Below are positions 1 through 6,868 of a stretch of 39,469 nt of DNA, piece after piece. Below the pieces are notes generated by a model. It was not told where the DNA came from, did no database searches, and saw only the letters and a list, made by a program, of their open reading frames with translations. The stretch lies in NCBI GenBank assembly GCA_944324835.1, contig CALUXV010000013.1:1-39469 (forward strand), read 5' to 3'. This DNA comes from Candidatus Gastranaerophilales bacterium. Its GTDB lineage: Bacteria > Cyanobacteriota > Vampirovibrionia > Gastranaerophilales > Gastranaerophilaceae. Made by a program: the position numbers and the translations under genes. The stretch's first letter is position 1; every line of letters begins with the position of its first letter.

Positions 1-1145
1 AATGGTTGGTTTTTACCTTCTTGTCTTAGTACTACATCACCTGATTTTGATGTTAATTTTCCGGCAATGTTTGAATTGTATATATTTGATACTGATGTTG
101 CATCTATTGATACATTGTTTGCTGTTAAATTTTTCAAATATGTATATCCACCGGTAGTTATTTTTGTTTCATCACCGTTTATTGTTGTATTAAATAATCC
201 GGTTCTATCAGCAGAAGTTGCAGTTAAATTACCATTTACTACAGTATTTGAATTTTTATTTGCGTTAAATGATATTACATTACCTTTAATATCTGTATTA
301 CCTGTTAAAGTAGAACCATCAACAGAAACATTTGTTTGCTTATTACCATCACCAGCTAACAAAGTTATAACATTGTTACCTTGATTTGCATTAATTGATG
401 AATTTGCGATTTGGATTGATGTACCTTCACTAAATTTAACACCGGTACCATTAGCAACTTCTGATGCAACAAAATTTGCCCCATCAGATGTTGTAAATTT
501 AATATCACCATTTGATGTAATATTTGCTTGGTTTAAATCAATACCTCTTGCAATAATTTGAATATCTCCGCCGCTGATTCTGCTGCCGAGTTGATTATTA
601 TTAATAGAAATAATACTATATGTACCATCCTTGAATTGAGGATCTTTTAATAATTCTTGTAAAGCATTCTTATTAAGTCCATTTGTTTCATCAAAGAACG
701 TATGATATTTATTATATAAATCTTGAGTTGTAAGGATTAATGCTCCGCCTGTTTCAATTGAGCCGCCGTTCATTATCATACCGTTAGGGTTTGAAATGAT
801 AATCATACCATTAGCACCATTAATTGAACCTGCAAAGTTTGACATACCATGCAATACGTTGTTTAATACGGCAAAATCAAAGTTATTAAAGTTTAATTCT
901 TGACCTTTTCCAACGTTTAAATGTCCCCAGTTAATAACTGTATCTTTACCGAATGTTAAATCCGCTTTATTACCATCCGTGGCAACACCGGTCAAACCAT
1001 CTGTGTGGTCATGAATATCTGCACCGCCTGTGCCTATATCCGGCAGAACTTGCACTTCATCAAACTGTCCTGCAAAAGTAACCTGTAATGACAAGAATGA
1101 AAAACACATAATACTTGCCGTTAATTTTTTACATAAATCCTTCAT
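1..1145 (-). CDS. Filamentous haemagglutinin-type (two-partner secretion) exoprotein, N-terminal part
   Basis: The minus-strand frame is open from the ATG at 1145 to the window edge (about 381 codons, no stop), so the gene is cut on the left. Residues 1-26 form a signal peptide: basic start MKDLCKK, a hydrophobic core, and probable cleavage after VTFA. An N-terminal TPS (haemagglutination activity) domain follows: TVINWGHLNVGKGQ, NNVLHGM, then the hallmark NPNGM with a SIETGGALILTTQD segment. After about residue 130 the chain is rich in Asn, Thr, Ser and Gly in short beta-helix-like strands. In this family the TPS domain is recognised by an outer-membrane TpsB/FhaC pore and the helix is exposed on the surface. 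No TpsB gene is in the window. AGGA lies about 8 nt before the ATG. The family is clear; what it binds is unknown. Confidence 0.85.
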   Translation of the reverse strand, partial: MKDLCKKLTASIMCFSFLSLQVTFAGQFDEVQVLPDIGTGGADIHDHTDGLTGVATDGNKADLTFGKDTVINWGHLNVGKGQELNFNNFDFAVLNNVLHGMSNFAGSINGANGMIIISNPNGMIMNGGSIETGGALILTTQDLYNKYHTFFDETNGLNKNALQELLKDPQFKDGTYSIISINNNQLGSRISGGDIQIIARGIDLNQANITSNGDIKFTTSDGANFVASEVANGTGVKFSEGTSIQIANSSINANQGNNVITLLAGDGNKQTNVSVDGSTLTGNTDIKGNVISFNANKNSNTVVNGNLTATSADRTGLFNTTINGDETKITTGGYTYLKNLTANNVSIDATSVSNIYNSNIAGKLTSKSGDVVLRQEGKNQP

Positions 1146-1519
1146 TTTCACTAATCCTTTATCTAAAATGTAATAAGTCGACTAAATTGGTTGAAAAGGT
1201 ATAGTTCACCTTTTAGCAAATTTTATTCTAACATGTAAATATTTCTGATAAATATTTTTTGACAAAACATGTCATCTTTTTTACAAAATTTTACAATAGA
1301 ATTTTATTATACTCTTACAATTGAATTTAATAGTCAAGTAAAAAAATTAACAAGTTAAAAATTTTTCAAATTTAAATATAAATTGACCTAAAGTCAGTTA
1401 AATTCTATATAGTTATATACACCAATTAGTTTAGTTTTTTATATTTTATTTAAGTTTTTGAAATTTTAGTCGTTTAAAAATATGAATTAGTTATATTAAA
1501 AATTATTGGAGCGAAACAA
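1146..1519. promoter_or_regulatory. Divergent intergenic region between the haemagglutinin gene and motA
   Basis: A 374-nt, very AT-rich, gene-free stretch that must carry the start signals for both flanking genes. It holds an inverted repeat TGACA-n5-TGTCA near 1260-1274 with T-rich flanks, and several TTTACA/TATACT-like hexamers between 1280 and 1320. No single promoter can be chosen by eye. No RNA gene is apparent. Confidence 0.35.
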
Positions 1520-2287
1520 ATGGATATTTTTGCAATAATAGGCTTATTTTTAGGGCTGGGATTCATTCTTGTTGGACAAGCATTAGAAGGCGGTAACATA
1601 GGTCAGCTTTTACAAATAACTGCAGCATTTATCGTTCTTGGCGGTACATCCGGCGGTGTAGTTCTTAGCTTCCCTCCCGCAGTTATTAAAGATGCAATAG
1701 GCTTGTTCAAAGATGTAATATTTCCTCCTAAGGTAGATCTTGAAGGTCTAATTGCAGAAATTGTAGGTTTTTCTACAAAGGCAAGAAAAGAAGGTGTAAT
1801 TGCGCTTGAAAAAGAAGCTATCAATGCATCAGACCCATTATTAAGATTTGGACTTGAAATAGTTGCAGATGGTACGGATCCAACACTTGTTCGTTCAATG
1901 CTTGAAACTCAGCTAGAACAACTTGAAAATAAAGTTATGGGTGCAGCCAAAGTTTATGAAGCATTCGGTGGTTTTTCTCCGACACTCGGTATCGTAGGTG
2001 CGGTTATGGGTTTGATTCAGGTTATGCAAAACCTATCTGATCCGTCAAAGTTAGGTGAAGGTATTGCGGTTGCATTCGTTGCTACAATTTACGGTCTTGT
2101 TGTTGCAAACTTATATATGATACCTTGTTTCAACCGCATTAAAGGTATATATTCAAAAGTGTTCCTTGCAAAAAATGTTATGATAGAAGGTGTGCTTGCA
2201 ATTCAAGCCGGCGAAAGTCCTACTCTTATCGGCAGAAAATTAGGCGCATTTATCTTGGGTGCTAATGTAAATAAAACGATTCAATAA
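1520..2287 (+). CDS. motA: Flagellar motor stator protein MotA
   Basis: MotA forms, with MotB, the inner-membrane stator that couples ion flow to flagellar rotation. The 255-residue length is normal. Four membrane segments are visible at about 3-20, 31-52, 152-170 and 181-205, with the large cytoplasmic loop between the second and third. Family motifs GGFSPTLGIVGAVMGL and GIAVAFVATIYGLVVAN are present; the proline in the first lies near the ion path. GGAG sits 9 nt before the ATG. motB follows 11 nt downstream, so the two are co-transcribed. MotA-type rather than ExbB/TolQ is supported by length and by the MotB partner. Confidence 0.95.
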   Translation: MDIFAIIGLFLGLGFILVGQALEGGNIGQLLQITAAFIVLGGTSGGVVLSFPPAVIKDAIGLFKDVIFPPKVDLEGLIAEIVGFSTKARKEGVIALEKEAINASDPLLRFGLEIVADGTDPTLVRSMLETQLEQLENKVMGAAKVYEAFGGFSPTLGIVGAVMGLIQVMQNLSDPSKLGEGIAVAFVATIYGLVVANLYMIPCFNRIKGIYSKVFLAKNVMIEGVLAIQAGESPTLIGRKLGAFILGANVNKTIQ

Positions 2288-2298
2288 AGGTAATTATT

Positions 2299-3357
2299 AT
2301 GGCTAAAAAACCAAAACCACCTGAACATGAAAATCTAGAGCGTTGGCTGGTATCTTATTCAGACTTTATTACATTACTGTTTGCAACTTTTGTTGTATTG
2401 TATGCCTTGTCTCAAACGGATGTTGCTGAACTTAGCAAAATTGATGAATCATTACAGAGAGCTTTTTCTACTGCTTCAATTTTGCAAGGGAATGATGGAG
2501 TTTTAGATTCTGGACAAAGCATACTGGATTCAGCTGCAGGAAATGGATTCATACAAGAACTAATGGCTGAATATATTAGCCCTAAATACGAGTCTCAATC
2601 TTTTGAACAAATTGAAAAAACAATTGAAGAATTAACTAAATCAGGTCAGTTGGAAGGGGTTGAAGCAAAGGTTACAGATCAAGGTTTATCAATAACATTC
2701 CAAGAAAAATATCTCTTTGACTCTGGGTCAGCGGAGTTGTCAAAAAAATCGCAAGCGCTTTTAGATAAAGTCGGAGTTCTTATATTTGAAAAATTTGTAA
2801 TGCACTCTATTAGAATTGAAGGACATACTGACAGCATGCCTATAGCTTCTGCTAAATATCCTTCAAATTGGGAACTATCAAGTGCAAGAGCTTGCACCGT
2901 AGTAAGATATATGATTAAACGATTTAAATTTAACCCGGCATTATTTACTGCCGTTGGTTTTGCTGATACAAGGCCTGCAAAAAATAATCAAGGACAAATT
3001 AACTCAAGATTAAGCAGAAGAGTTGAAATTCTTGTATTAAAAACAAAATATAATTCTTTAGAAAAACATCAAAACATTGTACTCAAAATGAATAAAGAAC
3101 AACAAATAGAGTTACAAAGCAAAAGGAAAGAATTAATTTCACAAATTAAATCACAAAACAATATATCACCTGCAGCAGAAGCGTTAATAAAAAATGGAAA
3201 ATTAGATAGACGTAAAGTTATAGACATGAGAAATTATGCAGAATCTAAAGGTATTACATTAGATAATAAAGAGTTGTATAATAGCATTGAATCTCCTTAC
3301 GGCAACTCAGGGGTAAATAAGCAGATTCAACAACAAACAGAAGAAGAGTTTGAATAA
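2299..3357 (+). CDS. motB: Flagellar motor stator protein MotB (OmpA/MotB peptidoglycan-binding domain)
   Basis: MotB anchors the stator to peptidoglycan and carries the ion-binding aspartate. One N-terminal membrane helix at about 17-40 contains SYSDFITLLFA; Asp22 is in the place of the essential stator aspartate. A linker is followed by an OmpA-like domain at about 128-250, with FDSGSAEL, IEGHTDSMP, NWELSSARA and a closing NSRLSRRVEI. A charged, Gln/Asn-rich tail of about 100 residues (250-352) extends beyond the domain, longer than in typical MotB. AAAGG lies 8 nt before the ATG. The stop overlaps the start of the next gene by one base. Confidence 0.95.
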   Translation: MAKKPKPPEHENLERWLVSYSDFITLLFATFVVLYALSQTDVAELSKIDESLQRAFSTASILQGNDGVLDSGQSILDSAAGNGFIQELMAEYISPKYESQSFEQIEKTIEELTKSGQLEGVEAKVTDQGLSITFQEKYLFDSGSAELSKKSQALLDKVGVLIFEKFVMHSIRIEGHTDSMPIASAKYPSNWELSSARACTVVRYMIKRFKFNPALFTAVGFADTRPAKNNQGQINSRLSRRVEILVLKTKYNSLEKHQNIVLKMNKEQQIELQSKRKELISQIKSQNNISPAAEALIKNGKLDRRKVIDMRNYAESKGITLDNKELYNSIESPYGNSGVNKQIQQQTEEEFE

Positions 3358-4004
3358 TGATTGAATATTACGTAGGGTTATCACTGGCTCCATCAGCAAC
3401 AATAGAAACCGGTATTGCTGTATTAGATCAAAATAATACACTCATTTTGGTTGATAAATTTTTTACAATGAAAGATGTTCAACATTTTTTTGACAATTAT
3501 TCATCGTTAAAAAATTCTGTAATATGTATTTCTCTTCCTTGGGATAATACGCTTATGACAGGAAAATGGCGGATACTATCAAAACCTTATCAACTTATTA
3601 ATACAACAAATAAACACAACTTTATAAATGTTGATAATTGGACTCAACGTTTTTCAACCAGAGGATGTGATTATTTTTCAAGTCTTATTGATGAAGGAGT
3701 TGATATTTCAAGATATGATTTATATTTATCTAAATTGAAGTTAAATCTTTATTCAAACTACAAACAACGCTCTCCTGCAGATTGCAAATTTTTGCAAAAT
3801 ATTTTAAAAACAGAATTTGGATTTCATGATATTCCGAATAATATGATTCCTGCAGGGGCACTTGAAGCTATGATTGGCGCTATTTTGGCTAGAGAAAAAT
3901 CTAGAAATAATTTTGAAACATTATATCAATTTAAAGATATTGATGTTGTAAATATACTTGATTCTGATTCAGTTTATAAAGCTCCTTTAACCCCAATAGA
4001 GTAA
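3357..4004 (+). CDS. Hypothetical protein, possibly RNase H-like fold (DUF429-like)
   Basis: A 215-residue soluble protein with no signal peptide. It begins with a beta-strand segment (YYVGLSLAP), an IETGIAVLD hairpin and a later SVICISLPWD strand, and ends with the helix IPAGALEAMIGAILARE. This order resembles RNase H-fold families such as DUF429, but I cannot confirm catalytic acidic residues, so the fold is an inference and the function unknown. The ATG shares one base with the motB stop and has no good Shine-Dalgarno of its own, so translation is probably coupled to motB. Its last 74 bases overlap the end of convergent coaX. Confidence 0.7.
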   Translation: MIEYYVGLSLAPSATIETGIAVLDQNNTLILVDKFFTMKDVQHFFDNYSSLKNSVICISLPWDNTLMTGKWRILSKPYQLINTTNKHNFINVDNWTQRFSTRGCDYFSSLIDEGVDISRYDLYLSKLKLNLYSNYKQRSPADCKFLQNILKTEFGFHDIPNNMIPAGALEAMIGAILAREKSRNNFETLYQFKDIDVVNILDSDSVYKAPLTPIE

Positions 4005-4713
4005 GGGTTGGATTAATATCATCAAATTCCCGATTCATGTATCTTGCAATCAAACGGCACAAACCGCCTGTTGCAACTATTGTTGCGTTTTCACCAAGTT
4101 CTTCTTCACATTGCTTAATTAACCCGTCAACCATACATGCAGTACCTCTAATAACCCCTGATAATATTGCATCAAGAGTATTATCACCAATAGCCATTTC
4201 AGACTTTGCAGCATCAAGCTTTGGTAATTTTGATGTACATTTGCTTAAAGATGTAAGCTGTGTATTAATACCCGGAGCAATAACTCCGCCTATAAACTCT
4301 CCTTTTGAATTAACAATATCAAAAGTATTAGCAGTTCCAAAATCTACTACAATTACAGGTAATTTGTAGAACGTTGCAGCTGCAATTCCATTTGCAATCC
4401 TGTCTGCTCCAATTTCATTATTATCTTTAAGTTTTAATTTTATCCCGATATCTAAATTAGTTGATAATATAATAGAGTCAATATTATAAACGGAATTGAC
4501 AACATTATACATTAACATGTCTAACCCGTTTACAACTGAGGCTATAATACAGCCGTCTATATTAACATCTCCAACGGTATCAAACAACAATTGTTCATAT
4601 TTATCGTTTGAATAGTGAATATCTGTCGGCATACGCTTGATATCCACTATTTCTTCGCCGTTGAATAAGCCTATTGTTATATTCGTATTACCTATATCAA
4701 GTGTTAATAACAT
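3931..4713 (-). CDS. coaX: Type III pantothenate kinase
   Basis: CoaX phosphorylates pantothenate in the first step of coenzyme A synthesis. The 260-residue protein is of normal length and belongs to the ASKHA fold. The N-terminal phosphate loop LTLDIGNTNITIGLF (residues 3-17), the GADRIANGIAA segment and the second phosphate motif VVDFGTANTFDIV, followed by GGVIAPGI, are all present. The only other pantothenate-linked gene in view is this one. The start codon lies at the foot of an imperfect palindrome that includes the likely Shine-Dalgarno AGGG (see the regulatory entry). The 3' end overlaps the convergent gene ending at 4004 by 74 nt. Confidence 0.94.
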   Translation of the reverse strand: MLLTLDIGNTNITIGLFNGEEIVDIKRMPTDIHYSNDKYEQLLFDTVGDVNIDGCIIASVVNGLDMLMYNVVNSVYNIDSIILSTNLDIGIKLKLKDNNEIGADRIANGIAAATFYKLPVIVVDFGTANTFDIVNSKGEFIGGVIAPGINTQLTSLSKCTSKLPKLDAAKSEMAIGDNTLDAILSGVIRGTACMVDGLIKQCEEELGENATIVATGGLCRLIARYMNREFDDINPTLTLLGLKELYKLNQNQVYLQHQYL

Positions 4714-4742
4714 ACAATATCCCTTTACGGGTATTATTGTAT
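4712..4742 (-). promoter_or_regulatory. Imperfect palindrome over the coaX ribosome-binding site
   Basis: The arms ATACAATAT-CCC (4712-4723) and GGG-TATTATTGTAT (4729-4742) surround a 5-nt loop. On the coaX transcript the AGGG in one arm is the only Shine-Dalgarno candidate, so hairpin formation would mask it, and the ATG abuts the stem. It could equally be a protein operator. The symmetry is seen directly; any regulatory role is inferred. Confidence 0.4.
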
Positions 4743-4768
4743 ATCAAACATTGATAAAGTAAATATGA

Positions 4769-4981
4769 TTACTGTCTGAATGCGGTTGATGTATTTGATT
4801 GATCAGCTGCCTGTGGATTTGTTATACCTTGAGCTAAGAAGTTGCCAAGATTTTTTGCAAAATGACTTATTGTACTTGCAGCTTTTCTTATTGGATCATC
4901 TTCTTCTTGTTCTTTTCTTTTAATTACACCGTCTGAATAATCAAATTTCGGGCCGGCAGATTGTACTCCGTCAAATCTCAT
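4769..4981 (-). CDS. Small hypothetical protein
   Basis: A 70-residue protein with an excellent Shine-Dalgarno (GGAGG, 7 nt before the ATG). It has a charged centre (VIKRKEQEEDDPIRK) followed by an amphipathic helix (ASTISHFAKNLGNFLAQGI) and a polar Gln/Ser/Thr tail. No signal peptide or membrane segment is present. I do not recognise a family. It lies downstream of the lytic transglycosylase gene on the same strand, about 210 nt away, so it may be separately transcribed. Confidence 0.6.
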   Translation of the reverse strand: MRFDGVQSAGPKFDYSDGVIKRKEQEEDDPIRKAASTISHFAKNLGNFLAQGITNPQAADQSNTSTAFRQ

Positions 4982-5192
4982 GTGTTTTCCTCCAATAAAA
5001 TAAGGTCTACTTATATATAAAGTATATAAGTTTTAAATAATTGCTTTTTTGAAGAAAAATTGCTTTACAAAAGTTAATTATTCATGAGGAGAGAAGAAAT
5101 ATAGATACGTAATTGAGCAGCTGTAGGACTAATTTCTATAACTAGCTGGCTTTAAATAGGGTAGTACAATTTTAACCTAATCTTTTTACCCC
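4982..5192. other. Intergenic stretch with an open minus-strand remnant
   Basis: About 210 nt between two minus-strand genes. On the minus strand a frame reading QLVIEISPTAAQLRIYISS is open for about 35 codons up to a stop near 5080, but it lacks a start codon and follows a TAA. This could be a decayed gene end or a dispersed repeat. The sequence between AGAAAT and ATTTCT (about 5093-5143) can fold as a weak stem. No convincing RNA gene or promoter was seen. Confidence 0.25.
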
Positions 5193-5876
5193 TTATAGAT
5201 AGTTGGAAAGAATTGACCTAACGTAGTTTTGGGTTTCTTTATAAGGCGGAACTCCGTCATATTTTCTGACTGCGTTTGGTCCTGCATTATAAGCGGCAAG
5301 TGCTAGAATTATATTTCCATTAAATCTATTTAGCATAGATTTGACGTATTTTACACCGCCTTCAATATTTTGTCTAGGATCCATAGGATCTGTTATACCT
5401 AAACCCTTTGCCGTTGCAGGCATTAATTGCATTAAACCTAATGCTCCTGCTTTTGATTTTGCATTAGGATTGAATCCTGATTCTTGTTTAACGAGAGCTT
5501 CAATTAATTTCGGGTCAACATCGTATTTATTGGAAACTTCATTAATAATATTTAATATTTCAGATTTTGATGGTCGTTTATGGAAATTAATATTAGAAGG
5601 TATTTGTGAAGTATATAAAGATGCATTTACTTTTTCTGCTGCTTTGTTCTTCAAAAGCATGCCAAATTGTGATTTTGCAGTTGATTTAAGTACATTGTCA
5701 AAAGATTGAACTGAATCCTTTGGAGGAAGTTCAAGCTGTCCCATTGGGTTGTTATTTTTAACAATCGCCCTCTGACCGGTAAGACTGTTTACATAGTTAT
5801 TCATTTGATTATAGCGTTGCATAGCTTTTGCTTGCCCGCTTGAATTTAATAAACTTTGTAACATTTCTGAAAACAT
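5193..5876 (-). CDS. Lytic transglycosylase, SLT domain (Slt/MltE-like), without signal peptide
   Basis: The C-terminal half (about 105-227) is a GH23 SLT domain, which cleaves peptidoglycan between MurNAc and GlcNAc with anhydro-product formation. The catalytic Glu132 sits in ALVKQESGFNP, followed by SKAGALGLMQLMPATA and LALAAYNAGPNAV, the classic motifs. The N-terminal 100 residues are Gln/Asn-rich without a signal peptide or membrane helix. Such leaderless SLT proteins often serve envelope-spanning machines; given motAB nearby, export by the flagellar apparatus is possible but not shown. GAGGTAAGG precedes the ATG. The domain call is firm; the export route is inferred. Confidence 0.9.
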   Translation of the reverse strand: MFSEMLQSLLNSSGQAKAMQRYNQMNNYVNSLTGQRAIVKNNNPMGQLELPPKDSVQSFDNVLKSTAKSQFGMLLKNKAAEKVNASLYTSQIPSNINFHKRPSKSEILNIINEVSNKYDVDPKLIEALVKQESGFNPNAKSKAGALGLMQLMPATAKGLGITDPMDPRQNIEGGVKYVKSMLNRFNGNIILALAAYNAGPNAVRKYDGVPPYKETQNYVRSILSNYL

Positions 5877-6122
5877 GTACCTTACCTCACCTCGATTAAG
5901 ATAACGTCCTTCCTTACGTCATCTTTAATACACACTTTAAAATATCCACTAAATGTATTAATGATTCTTTTGGAAATGTCAAACTAGAGGGAAAATATTT
6001 TTATTTACATAAAAAATATTTTTGGTATCTTATTATGTTTTAATAAAGCTACCATTCTCTGGGCTAATGCCGCCACGAACCCCGCACATTATTTCTTTTC
6101 ATTTAGCCTCCGACTTTTACAT

Positions 6123-6139
6123 AGTGAGCAATACTCACT
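6123..6139. repeat. Short hairpin AGTGAG/CTCACT
   Basis: A perfect 6-bp inverted repeat with a 5-nt loop, in the gene-poor stretch between the transglycosylase and recN regions. It sits just left of a longer inverted repeat and may be part of the same element. Confidence 0.4.
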
Positions 6140-6155
6140 TATTGAAACAAAGTCA

Positions 6156-6245
6156 AGAAATGTGCTGTTTGAGGCAGAAAATACTTTTTATTTTGATTTT
6201 TTTACTATTTGGATAGTGTATATTTTCTGCCGAGTTCACATTTCT
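6156..6245. repeat. Two-block inverted repeat, arms about 27 nt
   Basis: The left arm holds AGAAATGTG (6156-6164) and GGCAGAAAATA (6173-6183). The right arm holds the exact complements TATTTTCTGCC (6221-6231) and CACATTTCT (6237-6245). The blocks are separated by 8 nt and 5 nt, and the AT-rich loop is 37 nt. Twenty base pairs match exactly. There is no transposase, so a miniature inverted-repeat element or a structured RNA are the options. Confidence 0.6.
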
Positions 6246-6316
6246 GGGGTTGAAATTAGACGTAGGTTAGACTTATAATCCGACAATATAAAATTCAAGA
6301 TAGTACAAAATCAATT

Positions 6317-6410
6317 GTTGGGTTTCTGTCATGCTGAACTGGTTTCAGCATCTTACCAACGTTGAATTTCAGCCTACCACGCCGGTAAGAACCTGAAATA
6401 AATTCAGGTT
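6317..6410. repeat. Cluster of palindromic units (three nested or adjacent hairpins)
   Basis: GTTGG (6317-6321) pairs with CCAAC (6356-6360) around an inner hairpin ATGCTGAA/TTCAGCAT (6331-6338, 6344-6351). A second foldback TACC/GGTA lies at 6375-6387, and a third perfect 8-bp hairpin AACCTGAA/TTCAGGTT spans 6390-6410. This arrangement is typical of dispersed intergenic palindromic repeats. Copies elsewhere in the genome cannot be tested here. Confidence 0.55.
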
Positions 6411-6487
6411 GACAAAATAAACAAATTTTGTTCTTTATACTACTTTTATATAAAATTATTATAGATAATTGTGCATAGACAAAGAGA

Positions 6488-6510
6488 TTCTTCGGGCTTT
6501 GCCCTCAGAA
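6488..6510. repeat. Imperfect hairpin with GGGC/GCCC core
   Basis: TTCT-tc-GGGC, a 3-nt loop TTT, then GCCC-tc-AGAA. It is GC-rich compared with its surroundings and lies in the same repeat-bearing stretch. It lacks a following T-run, so it is not a clear terminator. Confidence 0.4.
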
Positions 6511-6522
6511 AGACAAAAGCCT

Positions 6523-6554
6523 AGTCACTTAATCACTTAATCACACAGTCACTT
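6523..6554. repeat. Octamer tandem repeat, four units
   Basis: Four consecutive 8-nt units read AGTCACTT, AATCACTT, AATCACAC, AGTCACTT. No open frame or RNA signal accompanies them. Such short arrays often vary in copy number by slippage. Confidence 0.6.
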
Positions 6555-6595
6555 CGCATAATATTTTTTATGTAAATTTTAAAATAAATTTATTA

Positions 6596-6802
6596 TCAAA
6601 AAGTTATAATTTTAGGATAATTATAAACCACTCTTAAAACAGGGGTTATAAAAAGATTGTCCTTATTAATGAATATATTCCGCCTGTCGCCAATGTCTCC
6701 GGAACACGCAGTTGAGGTATCGATTGAGCAGACGGAATATACCGGTGATAAAAAACCAAGAAAACCGACGAATAAAAAAACATTCATACATTCCTTAAAC
6801 AT
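6596..6802 (-). CDS. Small secreted hypothetical protein
   Basis: A 68-codon frame downstream of recN. It has a hydrophobic leader (MNVFLFVGFLGFLSPVYS) followed by a short polar part with two cysteines (VCSIDTSTACSGDIGDRRN). The internal ATG at 6787 has AAGGA just upstream and may be the true start; the ATG at 6802 has AAGG only one base away. The leader and composition suggest a real exported peptide rather than chance, but the C-terminal third (VLRVVYNYPKIITF) looks random. I do not recognise a family, and it could be a truncated gene. Confidence 0.45.
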   Translation of the reverse strand: MFKECMNVFLFVGFLGFLSPVYSVCSIDTSTACSGDIGDRRNIFINKDNLFITPVLRVVYNYPKIITF

Positions 6803-6868
6803 ACCTTAAGGATACACGAAGTTTTTTATTTTATAACAGCCAGTTTAACTAGGTATAAGGTCTAATAT

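Noticed and set aside
67-384. Plus-strand open frame of 105 codons
   Set aside because: It is antisense to the haemagglutinin-type gene, has no Shine-Dalgarno, and its sequence is explained by the repetitive composition of that gene.
6022-6216. Plus-strand 64-codon frame, and on minus a short frame MCGVRGGISPENGSFIKT
   Set aside because: Both lie in the repeat-dense stretch. Neither has support beyond an open frame. The minus peptide has GGAGG some 17-20 nt upstream, too far for a start, so I do not call a gene.
6488-6510. GC-rich hairpin as recN terminator
   Set aside because: There is no T-run on either strand and it is 360 nt from the end of recN.
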